Assembly: GCA_003661825.1 (NCBI GenBank)
Contig: QMWW01000012.1
Span: 1-15,293, forward strand
Reading direction: 5' to 3'
DNA length: 15,293 nucleotides
Source of the DNA: Thermoprotei archaeon
GTDB taxonomy: Archaea; Thermoproteota; Thermoprotei_A; Sulfolobales; Desulfurococcaceae
Of this stretch, positions 6,868 through 14,335 are shown piece by piece (the first letter of the stretch is position 1; the number at the start of each line of letters is the position of its first letter). Below the pieces are notes generated by a model. That model made no database searches. It was not told the origin of the DNA and saw nothing but the letters and a program-made list of their open reading frames with translations. A program made the position numbers and the translations under genes.

Positions 6868-8457
6868 GTGTCCGTAATAGATAACGAGAAGTATACTGCC
6901 ATAAGTCCAGCAGAGTTCTTCCTAAGGTACCGTGAAATAGCTGGCTTCGCTAATCCAGCTAGAGCCTTATACCAAGCCGTTAGAGAGCTAGTCGAAAACG
7001 CCTTGGATGCAACCGATGCACACGGCATCTTACCTAGCATAAAAGTAGTTATTCGCAAAGCTGATCCTATACAGGACTTCTATAAAGTAACGGTTGAAGA
7101 TAATGGAATAGGGTTACCCCCACACATTGTTCCAGAAGCCTTTGGCAGAGTATTATTTAGTTCAAAATATGTGCTTAGACAGACACGTGGAATGTTCGGC
7201 TTAGGAGTAAAAGTTGCAGCTTTGTACGCCCAGATGACTACTGGCAAACCGATCGAGGTAATAACTAGTAAGCCTAATCTAAAATTCATATACTATTTTA
7301 AGCTAAGGATAGATGTCCATAAAAATGAACCAGTTGTTCTAGAGAAAGGGAGTTGGAGAAAGACGAGAAACTGGCATGGTACAGTGGTTTCGCTAACACT
7401 AGAAGGCGATTGGAGCAGGGCTAGAAGCAAGATATTAGAATACATAGCTAGAACGGCTGTTGCAACCCCTTATGCTAATATAGTATTGGTAACTCCAGAT
7501 AACGAAATAGTATACTATGAAAGAGTAGTAAATAAGCTACCTAAACCCCCCAAGGAAGTAAAGCCTCATCCTCACGGTATAGATCTAGAAACACTCAAGA
7601 AGATAATAAATAGTACTAGCTATAAAACAGTGTACGATCTACTCGTTAAGAACTTTCAGAGTATAGGCGAAGTTACAGCTAAAGCCGTTCTAAAGCAAGC
7701 TGAAATACCTTCAAGCATAAATCCCAAGAAACTAGGCGAAACGGAGCTTCTAAGACTAGTAGAAACTATGAAGAACTACAAGAAATACAAGCCGCCAAAA
7801 GCAGATGCGCTGTCACCGCTGAGCTCCGAAATCATAGTAGCTGGGTTAAAGAGAATGTATAACCCCGAGTTCGTAGAAGCCGTGACCAGAAGACCTTCTA
7901 CCTACCACGGATATCCCTTCATAGTAGAGGTCGGAATAGCCTATGGGGGCAATACTCCGCTGAGTGATAAAGATAAGCCCGTCCTCTTAAGATATGCTAA
8001 CAAGATACCACTACTTTATGATGAAGGAAGCGATGTAATTACATCAGTAGTTAAAGAGGATATAGCTTGGAGTAATTATCTAGTTGAGCTACCAGCTCCT
8101 ATCCTAGTTTTAGTACATATTTGTAGCACTAAAGTGCCTTTCAAAGGCGTGGGTAAGGAGAGCATAGCAGATGTACCAGAGGTAAGGAGAGAGGTTAAGC
8201 TAGGAATATTAGAAGTAGCACGGAGGTTAAGGAGATATTTAGCAAAGAAGATTAAAGAAGAAGAGATCAGGAAGAAGATAGTCAGTATAGCTAAATACAT
8301 CCCCGAAGTAGTTCGTGCTCTAACTATAATCTCAGATGGACCTGGAGTAAGCAGAGAGGAACTCGAAGAGAAGCTTGTAAACATTATAGTGGCACGTACA
8401 GGTTTATCCTCTACCGACATAAAGAGGGTTATAGATAGCGTTGAAATAGGGGCTTAG
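6868..8457 (+). CDS. top6B: Type II DNA topoisomerase VI subunit B
   Basis: ATPase subunit of topoisomerase VI (529 aa), which with subunit A passes one DNA duplex through another to relax and decatenate DNA. The GHKL/Bergerat ATP site is complete: N box ELVENALDATDA (residues 40-51), G1 box EDNGIGLP (77-84) and G2 box QTRGMFGLGVK (105-115). A helix-two-turn-helix region follows at about 230-310. The transducer domain begins near ADALSPLSSEI and carries the conserved TKVPFKGVGKESIAD segment. Length matches archaeal homologues. I chose GTG at 6868 because GGGGGAGG (6855-6862) ends 5 nt before it; an in-frame GTG at 6853 would add only five residues and lies upstream of that site. The gene is 10 nt upstream of top6A, so they form an operon. 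Confidence 0.96.
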   Translation: MSVIDNEKYTAISPAEFFLRYREIAGFANPARALYQAVRELVENALDATDAHGILPSIKVVIRKADPIQDFYKVTVEDNGIGLPPHIVPEAFGRVLFSSKYVLRQTRGMFGLGVKVAALYAQMTTGKPIEVITSKPNLKFIYYFKLRIDVHKNEPVVLEKGSWRKTRNWHGTVVSLTLEGDWSRARSKILEYIARTAVATPYANIVLVTPDNEIVYYERVVNKLPKPPKEVKPHPHGIDLETLKKIINSTSYKTVYDLLVKNFQSIGEVTAKAVLKQAEIPSSINPKKLGETELLRLVETMKNYKKYKPPKADALSPLSSEIIVAGLKRMYNPEFVEAVTRRPSTYHGYPFIVEVGIAYGGNTPLSDKDKPVLLRYANKIPLLYDEGSDVITSVVKEDIAWSNYLVELPAPILVLVHICSTKVPFKGVGKESIADVPEVRREVKLGILEVARRLRRYLAKKIKEEEIRKKIVSIAKYIPEVVRALTIISDGPGVSREELEEKLVNIIVARTGLSSTDIKRVIDSVEIGA

Positions 8458-8467
8458 AGGATGAAGA

Positions 8468-9766
8468 ATGTTGAGCTCGTCTGTTGATAAGTCGGTTCGT
8501 GAAAAGTGTATATCTATCCTCAGAGAAAAGTTTTCGGAAATAGTGAAACGTATCGTTGAAGGAAAAAGACCGGTTTTAGTAATGCCCAAGAGAGTACTGA
8601 CAAACACTATCTATGACGAGAAGAACAAGTTACTGCTACTAGGGCCTGAAATGCAGCGTAGAAGCTTCTTAGACGTTAATGAATCGCGCAAGTTTATGCA
8701 AACCCTTCTAATGGCGTCTATAATATATGATGCCCTAGCTAACGACGAATATCCAACAATACGTGACCTCTACTACAGGGGGAAGCACACTATAACGTAT
8801 AGAGATCTCCATGGAAGAATACATCGCGAAAATACCTGGGATGAACAAAGAGAGTCTGACTCTGTTATCAGAGATCTCGAGGTATACCTCGGTCTTTTAC
8901 GCGAAGAACTTCTTATATTAAGCAAGGAGAAGGGCAAGGTAGTGGGTAACTTAGTCATTAAGAGCGGTGATGATGTCATAGATTTAAGCAGAATGGGACA
9001 TGGAGCTTATGCTATCGAACCTACCCCCGATCTAATAGAGTTTGTCGATGTAGATGCAGAGTATGTCCTTGTAGTCGAGAAAGATGCCGTGTTTCAGCAA
9101 TTACACAGGTACGGGTTCTGGAAAAAACATAAAGCAATACTTGTAACTAGTGCTGGACAGCCTGATAGAGCAACACGTAGATTTGTTAGAAGGTTAAACG
9201 AAGAACTAAAACTGCCCGTATATATACTCACGGATAGCGACCCTTACGGATTCTACATCTACAGCGTATTCAAAATAGGGTCAATAACCCTTTCATACGA
9301 AAGTACGCGGTTAGCCGTACCCAGTGCGAAATTCATTGGGGTCATGATGACCGATGTGTTCGGAGATGAAGCATTTAGAAAGCTAGCTAGAAAAGCTAAT
9401 TTAAAAAACGTTTTCAAAGACGCAATAAATAAACTTCCGCAGAAAAAACCCTATCTCTCAGAGAGCGAGAGAAAGAACTATGTTATTAAAGCTAAGCCTA
9501 AGGATGTAGAAAGAGCTGTAGAACTAGTTGGATACAGCCTTGCTCTAGCATGCCTAGAGGATAGGGAGATAAAGAGCAAGATACGTAAAAAAGAGGGCTT
9601 AACGGGGTATCCCTGGTTCCACACACCAGAGTGGATGCGCGAGCTCTGCATATTCTTTAACACTTTATCAAAGCTTGAAATAGAAGCTATGGCAAGCAAG
9701 GGATTAAGGTTTCTAGCAGATAAATATATACCAGAAAAGATAGAAACCCATGACTATATAGACTAA
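8468..9766 (+). CDS. top6A: Type II DNA topoisomerase VI subunit A (Spo11 family)
   Basis: DNA-cleaving subunit of topoisomerase VI (432 aa), related to the meiotic Spo11 protein. The winged-helix catalytic domain contains TIRDLYYRGKHT; by the family pattern the nucleophile is the second Tyr of the pair (Tyr103). The Toprim domain supplies Mg2+ ligands at VVEKDAVF (Glu204) and TDSDPYG (Asp256, Asp258), joined by SAGQPDRATRRFVRRL. The protein is somewhat longer than archaeal homologues of roughly 370-390 aa; part of the extra length is a charged stretch around residues 150-180. The ATG at 8468 is preceded by GAGG at 8457-8460, which overlaps the end of top6B, so translation is probably coupled. 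A TTG one codon later is also possible. Confidence 0.96.
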   Translation: MLSSSVDKSVREKCISILREKFSEIVKRIVEGKRPVLVMPKRVLTNTIYDEKNKLLLLGPEMQRRSFLDVNESRKFMQTLLMASIIYDALANDEYPTIRDLYYRGKHTITYRDLHGRIHRENTWDEQRESDSVIRDLEVYLGLLREELLILSKEKGKVVGNLVIKSGDDVIDLSRMGHGAYAIEPTPDLIEFVDVDAEYVLVVEKDAVFQQLHRYGFWKKHKAILVTSAGQPDRATRRFVRRLNEELKLPVYILTDSDPYGFYIYSVFKIGSITLSYESTRLAVPSAKFIGVMMTDVFGDEAFRKLARKANLKNVFKDAINKLPQKKPYLSESERKNYVIKAKPKDVERAVELVGYSLALACLEDREIKSKIRKKEGLTGYPWFHTPEWMRELCIFFNTLSKLEIEAMASKGLRFLADKYIPEKIETHDYID

Positions 9767-9773
9767 AATCGTT

Positions 9774-9788
9774 TAAATCATTGATTTA
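9774..9788 (+). repeat. Perfect 7-bp-arm palindrome just after top6A
   Basis: TAAATCA-T-TGATTTA, beginning 8 nt after the top6A stop. It could be a short RNA hairpin at the transcript end or a protein-binding site. It is A+T-rich, with no strong oligo-T tract directly after it, so a terminator role is uncertain. Confidence 0.5.
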
Positions 9789-9959
9789 TCGAAAAATTTC
9801 CTCACATAGGTATGGCGCAGTAGTATTGTTTGCCTGGTTAAAGACATAATACATTATCTACAGAAATAATATTAAACTATAAGACATAACAAAATAAACA
9901 CGTGAAATACCTATACGAGCTTGCTTAAAAACCATGATCTACACGAGGTAGCTCTAAAT

Positions 9960-11360
9960 ATGACTAGCTGGAAGGAGGCGTTTGTTTTTGGAGTTAATGA
10001 ATTAGACCAGCTATTAGGAAGGGTGCTACGTCCGAGATCAACCATAGTTGTAGCAGGACATCCAGGCGCAGGTAAAACAACTTTAGCCATGACCGTGTGC
10101 TACCATAATGCATTAAACGGTAAACCTTGCCTATATATAACGTTTCAAGAAGAGAAAAACAAACTCTTCAACGTTATGAAGGACCTAGGAATGGATCTGG
10201 AGACCGTTGAGAGAAAGGGCCTACTTAGGTTCGTTAAGCTTCCTATAACACTATCTGCGAAAGAAGTATCTGAATATGTTATGAGGTTAGTACAGGAATT
10301 TGCTCCAAGAATACTAGTTATTGACTCCATAAACGCAGCACTTGAATCTCTGAAACTAAGTGGAGAGGTACGGGGATGGCTACAGAATTTCTACTATGCA
10401 CTAGCAGATATCGTGAATGGAGTGATAGTTCTGATTGCAGAGCTACCGTTTGGCGAGGAAAAACTAGAGCTAGGTGCTATCGAATTTGTCGCAGACGCTA
10501 TACTTATACTCAAACATAAGATAGAAAATAGATTAATAGTGCGGACGCTGGAAATCAGAAAAGCCCGTGGAGCACCTATAAGCATAGCAGAGCTTCCGTT
10601 CTCTATAACGGAGAAGACAGGACTCGAGGTACATGTACCACCGCTAACTGAAGAGATAGGCCCTGAAGGAAGAGAGCTACCTGCGCCGTGTAATGAGATC
10701 GAAAAAGCACTAAATCATCTACACTTAGGAATGAATATATATGTAACATATCCACCAGACGCTAGAATACCCACATATATAGGGCTTCTAACAGGCATAC
10801 TGTTACTAAATAAACTTAAGACTCTTGTAGTCTCTTATATCTATCCGCCTGACACCGTCAGATCGATGACAATAGGCATACTCAAGAGGATTGGAATAGA
10901 ATATTCTATAGCAGAAAACCTTGTTGACAAATACCTAATTTTTAAAAGCTTTAACCCGTTTTCAATGAGCATTGATACACTAGCTATACGTGAAATCGCT
11001 CCTCTAGAGGAGTATCCTGATATAAACGCTGTAGTCTTTCACGGCGTTGAGATCATCGGATCTTCTATACCGATCAACAGATACCTACCAGCACTCTATA
11101 ACCAAATATATTATCTAAAATCACAAAACAAGCTAGTGATTAGAATGGGTTCCTATGTAGACCAGAAACTATATAGTATTAACTCTTCTTTAGCCGATCT
11201 GGTTATCAAGATAGAACCACTAGACACTCGATCCGGCGTTATGAGAGAAAAACTATATATCTGGAGAAGAGGAAGACAGCCTATCCTACTCGGTTATGAT
11301 GATCTATTAAGATGTTTAGATGAAATAAAGGTTAAGCTAAAAAAGATGGTTGAACGGTAA
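9960..11360 (+). CDS. KaiC/RecA-superfamily ATPase with a degenerate second domain
   Basis: Soluble protein of 466 aa with two KaiC-like halves. The first (about residues 8-235) is a complete ATPase: FGVNELDQLL lead-in, Walker A GHPGAGKTT (33-41), catalytic-type Glu pair in TFQEEKNKLF (64-65), Walker B ILVIDS (118-123), and the family's RKARGAP element (200-206). The second half (about 255-445) keeps the KaiC-like end, LADLVIKIEP followed by LYIWRRGRQP. However, its P-loop position reads GMNIYVTYPPDAR and its Walker B position AVVFHGVEII, so it probably does not bind ATP by the usual mechanism. The substrate is unknown; archaeal KaiC-like proteins have been linked to signalling and DNA-related tasks. 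The ATG at 9960 has GAGGT at 9945-9949. A TTG at 9921 would add 13 residues without a clear ribosome binding site. It follows top6A on the same strand after about 190 bp. Confidence 0.8.
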   Translation: MTSWKEAFVFGVNELDQLLGRVLRPRSTIVVAGHPGAGKTTLAMTVCYHNALNGKPCLYITFQEEKNKLFNVMKDLGMDLETVERKGLLRFVKLPITLSAKEVSEYVMRLVQEFAPRILVIDSINAALESLKLSGEVRGWLQNFYYALADIVNGVIVLIAELPFGEEKLELGAIEFVADAILILKHKIENRLIVRTLEIRKARGAPISIAELPFSITEKTGLEVHVPPLTEEIGPEGRELPAPCNEIEKALNHLHLGMNIYVTYPPDARIPTYIGLLTGILLLNKLKTLVVSYIYPPDTVRSMTIGILKRIGIEYSIAENLVDKYLIFKSFNPFSMSIDTLAIREIAPLEEYPDINAVVFHGVEIIGSSIPINRYLPALYNQIYYLKSQNKLVIRMGSYVDQKLYSINSSLADLVIKIEPLDTRSGVMREKLYIWRRGRQPILLGYDDLLRCLDEIKVKLKKMVER

Positions 11361-11452
11361 ATATATCATATCTGTACCCAGCTCGTACCTGGATCTACGC
11401 TGGTTAAACACTAAGCTTCAACAGCATTTTACTTAAAGTACAGGTTCAATCC

Positions 11453-11521
11453 CTCTAGCTGTAACAGTAAAGTACATCCCAAACCGCTTCTTCAAATTAC
11501 TTACAGTAATTACAGCTAGAG
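11453..11521. repeat. Inverted repeat with perfect 12-bp arms between convergent genes
   Basis: CTCTAGCTGTAA at 11453-11464 and its exact reverse complement at 11510-11521 enclose a 45-nt loop. The repeat occupies the 194-bp gap between the convergent KaiC-like and Usp-like genes. It could fold in transcripts from either strand, acting as a bidirectional transcript end, or be the footprint of a small element. No oligo-T run and no coding sequence lie inside. Confidence 0.6.
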
Positions 11522-11554
11522 AGCCCACCTAGGTCTACTATATATACTCTTTTC

Positions 11555-12202
11555 CTATTTCTTTATAGATTCATAAATTATTGATACTATCCATAAATAT
11601 TTAGTCGGTGTTTTAAGAAAGCTCTCTTTATCAATAAAGATTATGTCGAATTCATGAAGTCTATTGCCTGTAGAGGATGTTTTATCTAATGCTACTAGCT
11701 TTATGTCGTGGTTCTTAGATATTTCGTTTAGTATTTTTGAGGGAGGGTTACCTATTTTGGCTATGTTGATTACTCGCTTCTTTACAATTATCGGATCGGT
11801 TTTCCATGTATATAGCAGGATGGGTATTCTTGATTCTTTTATAATTTTCTCTGTAAAACGTCCAAGTCTATCGAGATTATGAGTAGCCCTAGGCGTAATA
11901 GCGATCAGGTCTATTGCATGCTTCTCGGCATACTTTAGTAGATCTTGAGCCTTATTACCATATACGATGTCTTTAGTAATGCTTGTAATTCTATTACTTC
12001 TTAAAATAGCTTCAACTATATCCTGTGCTTCAGTCAAAGTTTTCTCAACGGTTTTCATATATAACTTAGTCATCATAACACGATGCTTCATTGTTCTAAT
12101 AAGGGAAACTACATAATATTCTGAGGATGGGAATAAATATGTTAGAAACTTGGTCATATAATAAACTATATCACTTTTAACGGTACATATCAGTATTTTC
12201 AA
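11555..12202 (-). CDS. UspA-like (universal stress protein family) protein with C-terminal extension
   Basis: Cytoplasmic protein of 215 aa. Residues 1-135 follow the Usp alpha/beta pattern: MKILICTV strand, a long helix around 50-70, then GNKAQDLLKYAEKHAIDLIA and a final RIPILLYTW strand. The ATP-binding Gly-rich motif of Usp proteins (G-x2-G-x9-G-S/T) is not intact; the region reads TPRATHNLDRLGRFTEKI. ATP binding is therefore doubtful. About 80 residues after the Usp-like part (136-215) form a further mixed strand/helix segment that I do not recognise. The start is TTG at 12202, with GAGGGG a few nt upstream in the mRNA. It follows the permease gene by 22 nt on the same strand, suggesting a cotranscribed regulatory partner of that transporter. 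The family call is moderately sure; the role is inferred from context. Confidence 0.65.
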   Translation of the reverse strand: MKILICTVKSDIVYYMTKFLTYLFPSSEYYVVSLIRTMKHRVMMTKLYMKTVEKTLTEAQDIVEAILRSNRITSITKDIVYGNKAQDLLKYAEKHAIDLIAITPRATHNLDRLGRFTEKIIKESRIPILLYTWKTDPIIVKKRVINIAKIGNPPSKILNEISKNHDIKLVALDKTSSTGNRLHEFDIIFIDKESFLKTPTKYLWIVSIIYESIKK

Positions 12203-12224
12203 GCCATACCCCTCTATAACTAAT

Positions 12225-13505
12225 CTAGTAGAATAAGAGTAAATATACTGTCGCTAAACCAACAGTTATAACCATTATAGGCATCCCTTTTCCTAGAAAA
12301 TACCTAAATGAGATGTCGTAACCATGTTTTTCAGCGACACTTGCTACAACTATATTAGCGCTTGCACCCACTAAAGTACCGTTCCCTCCCAGACAACCTC
12401 CAAGGCTCAGAGCCCAGTATAGAATAGGTCCTCCTATTCCAAGAGCTATGTTAAGTTTTTGGATAACAGGGATCATTGACATGACAAATGGTATATTGTC
12501 TACGAAGGCAGATAGTATTGCAGAAACCCATAGAATCACTATAATGAGAGCGTCCTTTGACATATTTAGAGAAGCGATATTGCCTGCTATAAAATCCATA
12601 ACACCAAGTATCTGTATACCTCTTATGACAATGAACATGAATATAAAGAATACTATTGTTGTCCATTCTACGCCTTCTAAAGCTCTGTGTATTGTCACTT
12701 CCTTACTCGCCATAGCGAGTAATAATCCAGCACCGATGAGTGCAGGAATAGCTGGAGGATACCCCAAAGTATCTTCAAGGAGAAATAACACTATGGTTAT
12801 CGAGAATATAATTAAAGACTTGTACATTAGAGGTCTATTAATTTCTATTATTTCGTCAATATCAAAGTATCTGACTCTATGTCTCCACATATTAAACCAG
12901 TCCTTAAAGATAAACTTTAAAACAATTAATGCAACAACCATATCAACTACAGCAATGGGTCCTAGATTAACTATGAAATCATTGAAACCTAGATCGGCGA
13001 ATGTTCCAATTAATATGTTTGGAGGATCGCCGATAAGAGTGGCGGTTCCGCCAATATTTGATTCAAGTATAATAGCTATTAAAAGAGGTCTTGGATCGAT
13101 CCGTATTCTCTCGGCAATGTTAATAATTATTGGAGTCACAAGGATAACTGTTGTCACATTATCTATAAACCCTGAGATAACCCCTGTTAATAGACATAGT
13201 ATAGTCATTAGTAAAAATGGGCTCCTATGCGTCTTTTTTATGATTTTGACAGCCAAGTATGTGAAAATCTTAGACTCAGCCATTATAGTTACCATTATCA
13301 TCATAGCCATTAGTAGAATAATGGTGTCGATATCTATACCCTCTAAAACCTCCATAAACTCGTGTCTCCCTAAGAGAATTAAAACAACTAGTGTTAAAGC
13401 CGCCGTTAATCCAGCTGCAACAGCTCTGTGAAAATATTCCTTAATTAATAGAATGTAAAGGAAGAGTAAAATTCCAAATCCTATGATTACATAGTACATC
13501 ACCAT
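12225..13505 (-). CDS. ArsB/NhaD-type (ion transporter superfamily) permease
   Basis: Integral membrane protein of 426 aa with about 10-12 hydrophobic segments and the two-fold repeat of the IT superfamily (CitMHS/ArsB/NhaD/P-protein group). The first repeat contains GFIDNVTTVILVTPI and GGTATLIGDPPNILIG. The second contains AFVDNIPFVMSMIPV and GGNGTLVGASANIVV. The paired Asp-Asn motifs and the Gly-rich re-entrant loops are the substrate/ion site in this superfamily. The substrate cannot be told from sequence: anion, arsenite or sodium/proton exchange are all possible. I chose ATG at 13505 because GAGG lies 5 nt before it and the protein then starts straight into the first membrane helix. An ATG at 13529 would add eight residues and could serve a near-leaderless mRNA. 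Followed after 22 nt by the Usp-like gene. Confidence 0.85.
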   Translation of the reverse strand: MVMYYVIIGFGILLFLYILLIKEYFHRAVAAGLTAALTLVVLILLGRHEFMEVLEGIDIDTIILLMAMMIMVTIMAESKIFTYLAVKIIKKTHRSPFLLMTILCLLTGVISGFIDNVTTVILVTPIIINIAERIRIDPRPLLIAIILESNIGGTATLIGDPPNILIGTFADLGFNDFIVNLGPIAVVDMVVALIVLKFIFKDWFNMWRHRVRYFDIDEIIEINRPLMYKSLIIFSITIVLFLLEDTLGYPPAIPALIGAGLLLAMASKEVTIHRALEGVEWTTIVFFIFMFIVIRGIQILGVMDFIAGNIASLNMSKDALIIVILWVSAILSAFVDNIPFVMSMIPVIQKLNIALGIGGPILYWALSLGGCLGGNGTLVGASANIVVASVAEKHGYDISFRYFLGKGMPIMVITVGLATVYLLLFY

Positions 13506-13563
13506 ATACGCCTCTACACCAATACGCATTAATCTACTTCAAGGACAGCTACTGATAGATTCT

Positions 13564-13570
13564 CTTTATA
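13564..13570 (-). promoter_or_regulatory. Probable TATA box of the permease-Usp operon
   Basis: Minus-strand TATAAAG. Transcription would begin near 13540, about 35 nt before the preferred ATG at 13505 and about 12 nt before the alternative ATG at 13529. A second A+T-rich candidate (TTATATTTG) lies a few bases further upstream. Confidence 0.4.
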
Positions 13571-13831
13571 CTAGATCAAATATAACAATTTTATGTAGTG
13601 TGAGTTTATGAAGAAACCAAATGCCACTTATAAGGCAAAGAGATCTTAAAAAGGTATTTATGCAAGCTTCTATATATGACCATGGATTAATTTTGTATGG
13701 TGCGACAATACCGCGTCAGAAGTCTCTAGTGATTTCTTTGTCGTTAGATAAAGGAACTTCATATATTCCTAGATCATGCTAAGTACGGATTTTATCTCAC
13801 AACTGATAACGGTTTAGGCTTCAAATAAATG

Positions 13832-13848
13832 ATCAATTTATAATTGAT
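13832..13848. repeat. Hyphenated palindrome with 7-bp arms
   Basis: ATCAATT-TAT-AATTGAT in the gene-poor region. It is symmetric enough to be a dimeric regulator site but is not next to a clear promoter of a called gene, and A+T-rich symmetry of this size can occur by chance. Confidence 0.4.
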
Positions 13849-14186
13849 GTATGAGAGATCGGTCTTCGTCAACATATGTGAATCATTAACTCTAGAATCA
13901 GGAATAGCTTAATGAAGCATTCAATCCTATTGTTTCAAGGAATTCAATCTATAAAATATATCTCTGAGTTTATAATAAAAGAAATACAAAATGATGAAAC
14001 ATGGTTTTATTTAATTACGAATCATCTATATTTGTATACTTAACTCCTTGAGAATGTGTACTTTTTATGTAGCCTCTACGTATTCAAGCGTTTCTAATGT
14101 TTTCTCAGATCTTCATCCTCTTTTCCTAACACTACTCATTACTATTGTACTAAGCTACACGAGGATAACTGTGATCGGGACGCTGA

Positions 14187-14202
14187 AAGGTTATATAACC
14201 TT
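14187..14202. promoter_or_regulatory. Perfect 16-bp palindrome upstream of the flavodoxin gene
   Basis: AAGGTTATATAACCTT is its own reverse complement across all 16 bases. It lies about 135 bp upstream of the flavodoxin ATG, with the TTATATAA core resembling a TATA element readable in both directions. Either an operator for a dimeric regulator or a symmetric promoter element would fit; the sequence alone cannot separate these. Confidence 0.45.
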
Positions 14203-14335
14203 AGTAGCCATACTTAATTGGGCAACAGGGCGAGATGGGTAACAGGTTGTCCGACTTACATGGCAAATTAATTTTAAGTACACGAGGTAGTCCACGTCTC
14301 ATCTATTCACAGGTCCCTGCCAGTGTGTGAGCAAC

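Larger units (their letters stand above)
13530..14335. other. Gene-poor A+T-rich region of about 0.8 kb
   Basis: No convincing gene. A 40-codon reading frame on the plus strand (13660-13782, ATG with AAAGGT upstream) stops early, and an overlapping frame then runs for 26 codons to a TAA near 13828; together they might be a decayed gene but match nothing I recognise. A 64-codon frame at 14048-14242 is hydrophobic in its middle, begins with TTG and lacks a ribosome binding site; I do not call it. The region also holds an inverted repeat at 13832-13848, a palindrome at 14187-14202, and A+T-rich promoter-like stretches, including TTTTAAG at 14272-14278 ahead of the flavodoxin gene. The region separates the minus-strand permease operon from the plus-strand flavodoxin gene. 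Confidence 0.6.

Noticed and set aside
11438..11464. tRNA T-arm-like segment (AGGTTCAATCCCTCT), possibly part of a split or permuted tRNA with the inverted repeat as acceptor stem
   Set aside because: Only 4 of 5 T-stem pairs form, no D-arm or anticodon arm can be built on either side, and the would-be acceptor stem is too A+T-rich for a hyperthermophile tRNA.
12448..13431. Long open frame of 327 codons on the plus strand
   Set aside because: It is exactly antisense to the permease gene, whose motifs are clear; its Ile/Ser/Thr-rich product looks like an artefact of the hydrophobic codons on the opposite strand.
13917..13951. CRISPR-repeat-like stretch with ATTCAATC twice
   Set aside because: Only two short copies 23 bp apart, with no array, no spacers and no cas genes.
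13986..14030. Possible C/D box small RNA (TGATGA near 13990)
   Set aside because: No properly spaced CTGA D box or C'/D' pair follows it.
14048..14242. 64-codon plus-strand frame with a hydrophobic middle
   Set aside because: TTG start, no ribosome binding site, no recognisable family, and its second half contains the 16-bp palindrome; support is too weak to call a gene.
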